Below are positions 20,701-31,820 of a stretch of DNA of 64,000 nucleotides, one piece after another (the stretch's first letter is position 1; every line of letters begins with the position of its first letter). This DNA is from Strigamia acuminata (lineage: Eukaryota; Arthropoda; Chilopoda; Geophilomorpha; Linotaeniidae), in NCBI GenBank assembly GCA_949358305.1, contig OX442324.1:3974001-4038000 (forward strand). The letters run 5' to 3'. Below the pieces are notes generated by a model. It was not told the DNA's origin. It saw nothing but the letters and a program-made list of their open reading frames with translations, and did no database searches. Both the position numbers and the translations under genes were made by a program.

Positions 20701-23700
20701 TACATGTAATCAAATCTGACATGATGAAACGACGAAGTGTCTAAAGGGTTATGACCGCAATGACAGTTACATACAACGCCATTTTTCCAGCGTTTTGGTG
20801 TGCAATGTCGATGTCAAAACAAAAAATTTAAGACCTTTTCGAATGGTCGCAATCCGAAGTCCGTTCGATGAAATGCTGCGAGATGTCGTTATTTATTTAA
20901 TGTATCTAATATGAAGCAGTAAAAACTTGATCCCCGTGCAAAACATAATTAATGTATCGACAATCTTAATAGTCTTGCACTTGAGGCTAACGACATCCAA
21001 GTTACTATCAAGGGACTTAAAACGGTCCATTAAAAATCTGGACATTGGAAACGCGTTTTAAGCATGTTTCGTTTTTGCATATTTTGTGTGATTGTGTATC
21101 AGCTACAGGCCCGTTAGAGTGGAGGTTAGCAAGGCCACTTGGCCCGAGTTCCCAAAGTCACGGGGTTCTCGAGTTAGAAACAAAATAAAAATTAAAAGTG
21201 GATAATTAGCGTAACGTTAACTTTCGTAATAATAGAAAGATTTACAATAAACAATGGCCATAAATTAGTTGCACACTATTTATTCTTAATTTCGCACTAT
21301 TTTTAATTGTTTTCGGCACTACTTTTTTCCGCACTATTTGTACTGAATTTTACACTAAATCTTCTTTATTTGTCACTACTACCGAAAAGCGTCCAGTAGA
21401 CGTTTTTTCGGTAGTAGATGGATTTTTATTCACAAAGGACCAATGGATTCAGATATAGATTCGTATATTGTTTTGAATGCACAAAAAGCAAAATCGGTCT
21501 TTTTCCGTTCGCAACTATAAAGCTACCGTCTTCACCTGAAAATAACACCATGGTGTTGTATTCGAGTTTCTTTGAAAACTGTAATTTGTGAAACATTGTT
21601 GAAAAATTCGAATATAACACCACTTCAGCTATATCACCATCTTCAGATTTGTATAAAAATATTTAAAACTTAAAGTATATCGTTGTTTTTGTTAATTTAT
21701 ATATCCTTTTTGTATTTTTAATCAGCGTAATGAATGCAAATTAATAGAGTAAATAACAATTTTACTTTTTCGACAAACATACATGATATTGGCTTAATAT
21801 AACACCATGTTGTTGTATTCGAATACAACACTATGGTTTTATTTTCGGGTGAAGACGGTAGGTTTGGTGCCCTGTGCAGCCGGCACTAAGACCTGTAGCT
21901 CGGCTTCTTCTGCGAGTTTTTTATCAACATTGGGCCTTTCCAACAAACAAATTACACAGCTAAAGTCATTTTTTTTCCTTCTTACTATGAGTATGTGCAT
22001 TCACAAAGTAATGTAGATTAAACAACATTTTAAACAGCGTATTTAAACTGCTTTTTAACTTTCAAAAATGGCGGCCGATTTAGTCGGTTTTCAGTGCAGT
22101 GGGCATGAGCACGACATTTAAACAACAAAACATGTTTAAATACAAGTTAAAAATGACTTTATGAATGCCCGCCTTGTGTTTCCTAAATAAATAAATATTA
22201 ACTAATTAATTAATTCAATTTTTAAAAATCTGTGTTCAAGTAATCCATTCATCCACTTTCTATTCATTTCACAGCTCAATGCAAGACCTATTTCAACGAA
22301 TAGAAGAAAAGCTCTTCAAGCCAAATTTCGATAACTTAATTCGTCACATGGACAGATTCGGCCGCGCCATTCTCAAACTAGACGCCCGCGTTGACTCCAT
22401 GCATAACCAAATGGAAGAGCTCCGCAAACAAACATCCAACTGTTCGTCCGTGCCGCAAATAAACAGGTTACAGGCCAACATGGCGCTATCCTTAGACGAC
22501 CTGGATCAAAAACTAGACCAAATCGAGCGACAATTAAAATTGTCATCGGTTTCCACCGTACACACTACAATTGAGGACATAAATCAACGCACCAGAGACA
22601 TACAAATCAAACTCGACCTCTCAAGTGCAGTTAAATCAAGTGCGAGTGACCTCGAACCCCTTCTCCTTTCGTTGCAAGACAAACAAACACGACTGAGTGA
22701 AAACTTAGATCCGCTAATTAATGGCAACATAACCTCCTATTTAGAATCGATCGACACGGCTGTCCATTCTCACAAAACATTCCACGATCAATTCAAACCG
22801 GTCACGCAGGACACCGAGCTTCAAGCATCCATAAGCAAATTGGAACTGCTCATGGAGCAGAACAACGACGCGCATTACACGTGGTTCGGCAATTTAATCG
22901 GCATGTTCAACGACGGAATCGATCGCATCGAAACCAACTGCATAACTGGAAACGCCGGCAAATCGACGAACGAGAAGCCGGACGACGCCGTGTCCACTGC
23001 GGCTCTGAGTTTGAGTGTTTTGGAACACCAAATGGAAACCGTACTGCACAAAATCGAGAAACTGGAACGGAATCTTCCCGGCATCTCGAGTAAATCCGAC
23101 GCCGCCAAACCCTCTGCCGACGTCGGCACCAATTGGCACGAATGCAGTTTAATCATGCCGCTCTTAACCCAGATATCCGACACGCTGGGCTTCAAATTCG
23201 ACCAAATTTACGACGTTTGTCACAAAGAGGACAATCTTTTAGCTGCAAATATGAAAAACATCAATGAAAAACTCAATCAAATGAGCAAAGTAGGCCTGTC
23301 CTCCAATCTGCTGACCGCTTTGGACGCCAAATCGAACATGACCCAAGAAAAACTCAACTACATCACGAGCGTGTTAACTCTGTTGCAACTCGACCAATCC
23401 AGCATCGGGATGAACGTCAAATCGATGGTCCAAACCGGAAAAAGCAGCGAGCAAATGAGCGAAATTCAAGAAACGTTAGAATCCGTCAAACAACTCATCC
23501 AAAACGACACTTCGCATTCCCGCAGACACCAACACCACTGGTCAAACATCCAACACACCTTGACCAAAATACAAGCCTCGCTCGCTCGTCAGCGAAGTGG
23601 CGCAACGGGATTCGAGGCCAACTCGACGCCACCAGCTGCGAACTGGGACGAGCAAACTCGAATTCCCATTCCAACGGACATCAACTTCCAATTGGATAAA

Positions 23701-26700
23701 ATAAGCAAATCCCTCGACGATTGTTTGATGCCCAAAAAAGAGGCGCAAACACTCACTGAGCAGAATGCGAACAATCTGCACGACCTCAAAGAGGCCTTGG
23801 TCCACCAGGCGCCAATTCACATGGAATACAATGCAATTTTGGTGAAAATCGAGTCGCAAATGGCGACCGTGTCGAATAAATTGAACTCCATTACGAGCGA
23901 ATCGGTGGAGAAATTATCCGCACTGCTCGAGCAAAGCCGCGGCTCGCAAAACGACACCTTCCTCAACCATTTGGAAACGGCGACGAAAATCGACATCATT
24001 TATCAGCGCTTGTCGGACGACACGTCGTTCGAAATACTCAGCCAACTGCAGTCGGACATGAGGATGTTACTCATCCAACTTCATCCGCTGATAGAACTGC
24101 CGGCGCAGTTGTACAATTTCAGTCTGTCGGCGCAAACGTCTCCGAAGGCTTCGGTCACGTCCGACATCGACTCGTTCTTCTGGAGCCGCACTTCTCGCGT
24201 CATCGATTCAATGGCCGATCTTCAAAAAAGAATGGAGGATAAATTCTTAACGTTAAAAAACTCCTTGCAGAACACCGTCGACGAAGGAATGGTGGAAATC
24301 GTCGAGTTGTTGGGACAAAACAAGAACTGGCTTCGACAGACAGCCACGTCGTTCGTCAGTCAGCATTCGGATAATCTGGTCGAAATGAAAGAATCCGTGT
24401 CCACTTTGGTGGCAAAAGGCTTCGATAATCTTCACTTCATGTACCAATATCTCAACGGGAAACTGGACCAAATTCATCTCATCGCTTCGCATAACATGGA
24501 GGATTGCGCGGACGTTTACAAAAGCGGGCAGACAACGTCCGGAATATACACGATATACCCGCGAAAAAGCAAAGAAATGAGGGTCTACTGTGATATGGAC
24601 ACAGAAGGCGGTGGTTGGACAGTAAGCAACAAATTTTAACTATTTCCTTCGATTTAAATTCTAAGGGTGGAAACACAAGGGAGCGGGTAAAATTCCAAAG
24701 CTTGCTAGTACAAGTTTAAAGAGCGAGTCATTTACAAGCTCACTTCACCCGCTTTTGACTTACCAGCTTAACTGGAAAACTCAAGCTAGCTAGGTAGCTA
24801 GCCAGAAATTACGGCCAAAATCTCCTCCAAGAATGTCCTCACGATTCTGATTGGCTGTCAAAGTCGCATGACCAAAACACCAGCAAGCTTAAAGCTGGTA
24901 AATCAAACTCGGTTCGATTGGAGCGGGTGAGTACAAGCTCGCTTCAAAGCAAAGCTTTGAATAAAAACGCAAGCTTGTGTTTGCTCAAGCGAGCAAGTTT
25001 TTAGCCGCTTTTTCAAGTAAAAGCAAGTTTTTAAATTTTACCCGCTCCCTTGTGTTTCCACCTTAAGAAAAAATATTTTCATTAACTGCGATTTTCGACG
25101 AAATATTTAAGGAATTCCCCTTGTTTTTTCAGGAATTGGGTGTACTCTAATTATTTTTTTCCCCGTTAATTTCAGGTGATCCAACGCCGAGACGATCGAG
25201 AATTGCATCCGCGAATATCGTTCAACCGGACATGGCTTGAATACAAATATGGATTCGGCAATCTAGAATACGAATTCTGGCTAGGGAACGAAAACATGCA
25301 CACGTTAACACATCAAAATAACTACATGCTTCGAATCGACATGTCGTACGCCGATCCGCAGCCGCAGATGCCACAATACAAACGAAAATTCTGGCACAAT
25401 TTAGGGAACGACACCAGATCTCTTTACGCTCAATACTCGCATTTCAGAGTCCGGTCCGAACATTTCAATTACACATTACTGTACGACAAATACATGGGAA
25501 TTCATCCTTACGACGGCTTGGAGGGCCGAGATCACTCGGTGTTCACCACGTGGGATCACGCTGCGGACATCAACCTGGGTCACTGCGCTAAGGTTCAAGG
25601 AGGCGGTTGGTGGTACGGTAACGAATGTTTCCGCTACGCATTAAATAGTAAACCCAAGAAATATTATTGGGAAGACGGAAGCTTGTTTACTGGCATAACT
25701 TGGGGTGGTACGGCTGATTTTGCCCTATTGAAGTTGGTGGAGATGAAGATTGTACCAATGAGTGTTTATCAATCAAGTTTATTAAGAAAAGTTGTATAAG
25801 TAGAGGAAAGATGCAATTTAATAAGCTTACTTACTACATTTCATTGCAGTTTTCGCTACGTTTACATGCAGTTAAATTTTGTGCTTTTTTTTTGCAAATT
25901 CATTGTCACGTGGACAAGAAAAAGGCAAGAAGTAGAAAATAGCTGAGAAAAACTTCAAAAAATCTCGGAATTTTGTAACCACGTATTTTCTAGTTCCCGA
26001 CTTCATCGATTTTCAAATTTTGCATGTAAACACTGTTTTCTTTCGGAAATTTTGCATGTAAACATAGTGTACGAATTCATTTTATATATTTAATTTTTAA
26101 TTTTTAATTTTTTAGCCTATAGTTTATATAATACCACTTTTTGAAATAAATATTACATTTTAAGATTTACCGTACTTAAAAACAGTATTTACCAAACACG
26201 TGCGTAATTCAAAGCATTATTTGAAACAATTACTGTAACGAATATTACTTTTTAGTTTTTAATAAACATATTAAACTCTTACCTCTGCTTAATTGCATTA
26301 TCCTTTGTTGAATGACGTCATTTAGTTTACCATCTCGCCAAGTTTGTTCTAGTATTTGCAATCTCTTAATTATCTCGTCGTGTGTTTTCTTCTGCTCGGA
26401 AATAATTAATTGAACTTTTGTAATTGCATCAACAGATGTGTTAATAATTACATTGAATTTATCTTCATGCCGCGTCAACATTGATTTAAGCCTGCTGTTT
26501 ACTACCTCGATGTCGCTGCGTTCAATTAGTTTTGCATCGTCGGTTTTCGTTTCAACATTTTTCTCGTCGGAATTCGCACAGAATGGACCAACAGGTGGTA
26601 ATTGTGCTTGTGCAGGTTTCTTGCTGCGCGACGATGCCGTAGCCGCTGAAATGCAACAAAAATTATTCGTTTGTTCTCAGTTGTAATAAATAAAAGAATT

Positions 26701-26928
26701 AAAATCAAACAGAAACTTGTTTTATTACCATCAGGAGGAAAAGCTATCCTCTGATTTAACTTATTTTTAGGTTTTGCTGATATTGCCGAAGTGTACGCTG
26801 TCACGGGTGGATCATTCCAACCTCTATCTGTATTACCGCCTTTTAAAATAGAAATCATCAAGTTCACAAATCGTGTTTAAAAATACCAAACCATTTAATC
26901 AAATACCATAATTTTCAGTTTCCGCCAT
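14710..26928 (-). CDS. SRA1: Steroid receptor RNA activator protein (SRA1)
   Basis: Five exons on the minus strand give 214 aa, close to mammalian SRA1: 26928-26907 (ATG), 26839-26729, 26645-26283, 14935-14865, 14787-14710 (stop). The N-terminal part has the family motif RGWNDPP (about aa 13-19). The C-terminal SRA1 helical-bundle domain (shared with Sec31) starts around aa 110 and contains RLQILEQTWRDGKL and, after the long intron, NRIHLTLAVDY and SPWLVGVKHLI, which align with the WMVGVKRLI end of human SRA1. The two halves are about 11.3 kb apart, but phase (1 to 1) and family continuity support one gene: neither half is a full SRA1 alone. In vertebrates SRA1 RNA and protein modulate nuclear-receptor transcription; here only the protein can be judged. 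The large intron encloses an opposite-strand gene. Confidence 0.88.
14936..18443. other. Part of the large SRA1 intron with no gene seen
   Basis: Left part of the SRA1 intron, upstream of the nested fibrinogen-related gene. A plus-strand open stretch at 15241-15480 runs into a (GAT)n microsatellite at 15481-15502, which could be a decayed retroelement 3' end, but no reverse-transcriptase motif is visible. The region 17560-17860 is almost pure A/T with AAATT tandem units. The last 500 bp, with moderate GC, should contain the promoter of the nested gene. An A-tract lies at 18122-18150. Confidence 0.5.
15481..15502. repeat. (GAT)n microsatellite
   Basis: About seven tandem GAT units, directly after an open plus-strand stretch. 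Confidence 0.9.
18444..25799 (+). CDS. Secreted coiled-coil protein with C-terminal fibrinogen-related domain
   Basis: Three exons in phase give 1044 aa: 18444-18607 (ATG, signal peptide), 22275-24621, 25176-25799 (stop). The N-terminus has a hydrophobic segment NLLPIVLYIVL followed by Cys residues, a plausible signal peptide or anchor. About 720 residues of heptad-rich helix, all in one 2.35-kb exon, form the middle. The C-terminal fibrinogen-related domain (about aa 800-1035) has the diagnostic start CADVYKSGQTTSGIY, then YCDMDTEGGGWTVIQRR, and near the end CAKVQGGGWWYGNECF, so four conserved Cys are present. FReD proteins (ficolin, angiopoietin and techylectin types) bind carbohydrate or receptors outside the cell, often in innate immunity; the long coil should drive oligomerisation. 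Family is firm, exact ligand unknown. The gene lies inside an SRA1 intron on the other strand. AATAAA follows at 26145. Confidence 0.87.
18632..18652. repeat. (TA)n microsatellite
   Basis: About ten TA units just after the signal-peptide exon of the fibrinogen-related gene. Confidence 0.9.
21110..21185 (+). repeat. Possible tRNA-derived SINE fragment
   Basis: A GC-richer stretch with an A-box-like GTTAGAGTGGAGGTTAGCA and, about 40 bases on, a B-box-like GGGTTCTCGAGTT, followed by an A-rich tail. The B-box has an extra base against GGTTCGANTCC and no clean cloverleaf forms, so a functional tRNA is unlikely. Confidence 0.3.
21375..21860. mobile_element. Foldback/MITE-like inverted-repeat element
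   Basis: Two inverted arms of about 42 bp (21524-21565 and 21819-21860) match at roughly 39 of 42 positions; they begin TACCGTCTTCACC and contain TGTTGTATTCGA. A 20-bp perfect palindrome sits at 21811-21830. Just left, 21375-21418 is a separate stem-loop with arms ACTACTACCGAAAA. No transposase ORF is present, so this would be a non-autonomous element. Confidence 0.6.
24663..25066. mobile_element. MITE with about 29-bp terminal inverted repeats
   Basis: Ends carry the inverted repeat GGTGGAAACACAAGGGAGCG and continue GGTAAAATT, left at about 24666-24694 and right at about 25034-25062. The right flank is TTAA and the left is CTAA, which could be a mutated TTAA target duplication of piggyBac type. 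The interior of about 340 bp is rich in AGCTTG/CAAGCT and AGCTAGCT and has no ORF. It sits inside the last intron of the fibrinogen-related gene, splitting its FReD coding sequence. Confidence 0.72.
25800..26282. other. 3'UTR of the fibrinogen-related gene and remainder of the SRA1 intron
   Basis: A/T-rich sequence with AATAAA at 26145-26150, a likely poly(A) signal for the plus-strand gene. The SRA1 donor GTAAGAG (minus) starts at 26282. No other gene is visible. Confidence 0.6.
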
Positions 26929-27905
26929 TTTCATACCTATGGCCCCTAGTGAGCTTAGGGAAAATGTGACATAAGCTCGGACCGGATTCCAAAAATTTCT
27001 TGAAATTTAATTTCCTTGAAAAAAAAATAGTTTAGTAGTTTTCTCGCTTCGTTTGTCCATTTTTTTTTTGTTTGTTTTTAAACTCGTGGAGTAGTTACAG
27101 GAGAAACTCGAGAAAACATAACGTTGCACATTGCCATCTAGCGTCATCATACGCAACAGATATTTTCATAAAAGCTTTTCAGGCAAAGACAGAGGTTAAT
27201 TATTACTAATTATTTTATTAATTTGGTGAGACATTTATTTCCCAAAATAAAAATTTTTTCAAAAAAAATTGTCGATAATCTTGCAAAGTAACTATTAAAA
27301 AGTCCGCAAATTCAAATTTTAATAATTATCTATTAAACTAATAAAAATGTAGAAAATCCATCCAATTAAATAAATACAGACAAAACAAATAATTTGCAAA
27401 AGATTTTTGTTTTTAATTCTTAAAATTATAAAATATCATCATATTTTAGCATTGAATGCTCAACCACTGGTACGCCTAGCTGTCACCAGTCACCGCCATG
27501 TATTATGAGGGTCTTGTTAAACCACCTTGCTCTTGTTCTGTTGTCCATTCTCTTACTCCCATGTTAAAAACAGAAATCTTCATCCCCTTTTAAATCCATT
27601 TTCCCACAACATCAGGTTCTTCTCCTTAAGAAAAACAAACAATTTGTTCAAACTTAACGTCCAATGTCTTGCGAGTTTTTCCCCTTTTACATTTTTTCCC
27701 TCCTCCAGTCACATCACAATTTCTTCCTACCCGTGTCGCATTTTCTACCTCTCCGTATCTCATTTTTGTCACATCCGTTCCACGTTTTCCGCCCACTCAC
27801 ACTCCTTCGTTCCTTATCTAATCACCAGATGTCGGACAAAGACCAAAGTGTTGAGCGAAATATTAAACGATTTACAAATTTGTTAATAACTTCAATATTT
27901 TATTC
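26929..27905. other. Region upstream of SRA1 and 3' of GTPBP8
   Basis: The SRA1 promoter should lie immediately right of 26928. The rest, to the GTPBP8 stop codon at 27906, has no supported exon. A plus-strand ORF at 27527-27886 is C/T-rich and of low complexity; another ending at 27942 runs antisense into GTPBP8. Confidence 0.5.
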
Positions 27906-29059
<1,154 letters not shown>

Positions 29060-29245
29060 TCTCGTGGAAAAAATGGATGGCTGACACTTTCCAGTTTACA
29101 TGTGCATTCAGAACTTGTCTGGAAATAGACGGCACAAAACCATGTGTGTTAAGGCGCCGCAAGTGTCAACAAGATAAAGTATGAAAGCCATCGTCTGCTT
29201 ACTGTATACATAGTGTTGTTACTGCTTTATTTAGGAGAATAAAAG
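29060..29245. promoter_or_regulatory. Bidirectional promoter between GTPBP8 and the lectin-like gene
   Basis: Only 186 bp separate the two divergent start codons. The stretch has moderate GC around 29140-29160 and no TATA box at a convincing distance. A shared promoter is inferred from spacing alone. Confidence 0.5.
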
Positions 29246-30669
29246 ATGTACAAATATTCTACAGAAACAAGTTCAGAATCAGAAACGACCGAAGCCGAAC
29301 TGAAAGTAGAAGAGTAAAAAAAAAGAAATAATACAAAATTGCATTCACTATAAATTAAGAAAATAAGAAAACATTCTAAACCATCTTTCTTTCCCCAGAG
29401 TAAAACAGAACGGACAACGTAAATATGTATTTATTACGTTTCTCATTACCGCCATCGTCATCGGAACAGTCGTTTCCATGGCTTGGTATTTCTTTTACAT
29501 GCCCAAATTTGACGGTTTGTAAATATGCACATAGAAAATAATTCAGTCAAATTGATAAATGAATTCTTCAAAATCGAAACAGGAGTTGAGGAGGAAAGTC
29601 CCACAGAAATTCCGGAAGACGAACAACCAGAACAAGAATACCCGAATATACATTTGGCAAAAACAAAAATGAACTTGGACGACGCCGTTGCATATTGCAA
29701 AGAAAGAAAGATGAACTTAATTGTGCCCTTGAACCAAAACCACGAGAATGATTTGGTGAAAATCGTCAAGAAATTTTCGAAAAAACAAGACTGCAAAAGC
29801 TTCTTATTCGGTAACGAAAAAAAATAAAGAAAATAATAAATAAAAATGGATCTTGTTCGTGGTCGTGGAGAAGCAGAAATGGAACCGTAATAACACTTTT
29901 TTTGTCATTTTATTTCTAGGTTACAAAGCCGTGGAATCAGTTCGATACAAATTGCCCAAAAATGATCAAAAATGGCCGAGTTTAAGCCGCTCTATCGAAG
30001 CGGTGCAGCCAAACTCAGATAAAGTTTGCGTTGAAATTCTATTGGACAAAGAATGGCGCGTCATGCAGGATGTTTCTTGCTTGTCCCACAAAGTGAATTG
30101 CGTCCTCTTGCTAGAAACCTTCGGTACACAATATCGACTCAACACTTGAATCATTGTATTATTCATTTTAATAATTACCCTTTTGTGTTGCAGTCGAAGG
30201 CCAATGCGAGAACCATCCGTTTAACTCCGAGTGCATCACTGCGTCGGCGCGGCCGAGCGGTACGATGCTCTACTCTGTTGCCGACCACTACAATATATTC
30301 AAAGAAGACGCTCCAAACGTGTACGGGGTGGTGCCAATCGATTCGAATTTTATACCGGAAAGTGTTCAAAACTACCGACCATTTGCTCAATCCTCAAAAT
30401 GTTACGCCAGTAAATAAACGAGAATGATTCGACGATTCGACTGCCGTTTTTTTTTATCCAACAAAATCGTTTTTTCTTTGTTTCCAGTTTCAATGTCGTA
30501 CGAATTCCGGTACAAGTCCGTTGTCAATGCGTCCGCGGTCATGAATTACAAGTCGGAAAATTTTTACGTAATTGATCCGGAATATAATTGCTTGGGAATT
30601 GATCCCACTAGAAATTTTAAGGTGGTCACAATGTTTTGTAACAATCCAGCGTGTGTTTTGTGTCTTTGA
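29246..30669 (+). CDS. Type II membrane protein with C-type-lectin-like domain
   Basis: Six phase-consistent exons give 337 aa: 29246-29313 (ATG), 29399-29514, 29583-29810, 29920-30123, 30194-30409, 30488-30669 (stop). A 33-residue, acidic, Ser/Thr-rich cytoplasmic tail precedes one membrane helix (YVFITFLITAIVIGTVV, about aa 32-55). The extracellular part contains a pattern of C-type-lectin-like folds: AVAYCKERKMNLIVPLNQNH at its start and CVEILLDKEW..QDVSC...VNCVLL at its end. A second Cys-containing region (aa 200-337, CENHPFNSECITA, CNNPACVLC) follows. The usual WND calcium ligands are not obvious, so carbohydrate binding is uncertain. The layout resembles type II receptor-like lectins of immune cells; that function is inference. 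A start upstream of 29246 is not supported. Confidence 0.7.
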
Positions 30670-30727
30670 ATTAAACAATAGTTGTAATAGTCTCGGTTTG
30701 TTATGCGTTTTTTTGTTGGAAATTAAA

Positions 30728-31181
30728 ATGCACGATGAAGAAGCACCATCAGACGAGGGCAGAGGGGAATTAGAAGATGAAGGCTACGTGTAGGTTTCAT
30801 TTGGAATTGTTTTATTCGACATATTCGTGTAAATGTGTTTATTTACAGATGGAATCTGCCTGTGTTGATAATGCTCTCAATATGCTCTGTGCTTCTTATC
30901 ATCATAACTATTGCTGCTTCACTGTTTGCATTTACCTTTTATTTAGACACAGTTTACTTACGTTAGTGTCAATTTATTTATTTTTTACGGACGATTCATT
31001 TTGATTTTTATCTGGATGATCAGGTATAGACGCGAAGACGCCTGCGGTCGTCGTTACAACTGTCAACAGTAGTAGTCGTCATCAATCACAGACAAATCCG
31101 CCAAATCGCATCCGTAGGAAACGAATGGTGACAAATTTGCAAGAAAGAAGAATTGGCGATTTTGTTCCGTTGTATCTGTAA
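30728..31181 (+). CDS. Small type II membrane protein with a furin-type cleavage site
   Basis: Three exons in phase, 30728-30789, 30849-30961 and 31024-31181, give 110 aa. An acidic N-terminal tail (MHDEEAPSDEGRGELEDEGY) is followed by one strong membrane helix (VLIMLSICSVLLIIITIAA) and a 60-residue C-terminal part. That part has a polybasic RIRRKR just before an 18-residue tail ending FVPLYL. The acidic tail plus single helix and type II topology match the gene just upstream, so it may be a truncated relative that lost the lectin domain. RIRRKR fits furin (R-X-K/R-R), so a C-terminal peptide could be released, as in BRI/ITM2 proteins; this is inference, no homology is claimed. I do not recognise the family. 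Confidence 0.55.
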
Positions 31182-31712
31182 CGTGTCACCACCACAAAAA
31201 ACGATTTTATTTCTTCCGCTATTTGCAAACTGTGTTTGTATGCACAATGGTTTCCAATAAATTGTATCGAAGTGAAAAACGTGTATGTTATTCGTCCATG
31301 TTTTCAAATTTAGCGGATTATCTCGCGGGACATCTCGCCGGATCTCGGCAGTAGGAGATCAATAAAATGAAATAACAATTTTCTACTACCCTACATTAAT
31401 TTAATTTGCGTTAAAATATGTGACTATTTCATTATATTAAAGTTCGTAATTGCAAAAGATTTTTTTTTTTAAAAAAGGTTTATTCTTCGAACGCCCATGC
31501 GCATTACTCCTAGTAACAAAAGTGTGCCGGTAGATTGTAGAGCTGAACGTTGTGCCGAGGGTTGTGCCTACTTGTTTACGATGCGCAACAAAAATTTATC
31601 GAAAAAATTCAAACACAAATCTTAATTATGGTTTTCCTTTAGACCAATACAGATCCATTTTTCCGTGCAAATATATTTCGGGTGGGTCGGGGTAAGAAAA
31701 GGCAACAACACC
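31182..31712. other. Intergenic region upstream of the 308-aa gene
   Basis: The 3'UTR of the small membrane protein should occupy the first part; AATAAA occurs at 31256 and 31360. The promoter and 5'UTR of the next gene occupy the rest, including a GC-richer segment at 31490-31570. No coding exon is supported. Confidence 0.5.
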
Positions 31713-31820
31713 ATGAAAAGAACTGTAGATAACTATTTACGAGGACACGAAATCCCAAACGTTAACCCTCGAAATCAAGCAACATTGAATGATATTTCTA
31801 TTATTAAAGATCGAATTTAA
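31713..31820 (+). CDS. Upstream ORF of 35 aa overlapping the next start codon
   Basis: ATG at 31713 (context ACACC ATG A) opens a 35-codon ORF whose TAA shares its final A with the ATG of the next ORF (TAATG at 31818-31822). No splice sites separate them, so both would be on one mRNA. The product starts MKRTVDNYLRGHEI and matches no family I know. It could be a regulatory uORF with reinitiation or a small protein of its own. Confidence 0.4.
   Translation: MKRTVDNYLRGHEIPNVNPRNQATLNDISIIKDRI

Larger units (their letters stand above)
18608..22274 (+). other. First intron of the fibrinogen-related gene
   Basis: A 3.7-kb intron starting GTAAGC and ending ATTTCACAG. It holds a TA repeat (18632-18652), several A/T tracts, a possible tRNA-derived SINE piece (21110-21180) and a foldback inverted repeat (21375-21860). 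A minus-strand ORF at 18989-19282 has no recognised domain. Confidence 0.7.

Noticed and set aside
22875-24676. Several minus-strand ORFs opposite the fibrinogen-related coil exon
   Set aside because: Shadows of a long, well-supported coding exon on the plus strand, with no domains.
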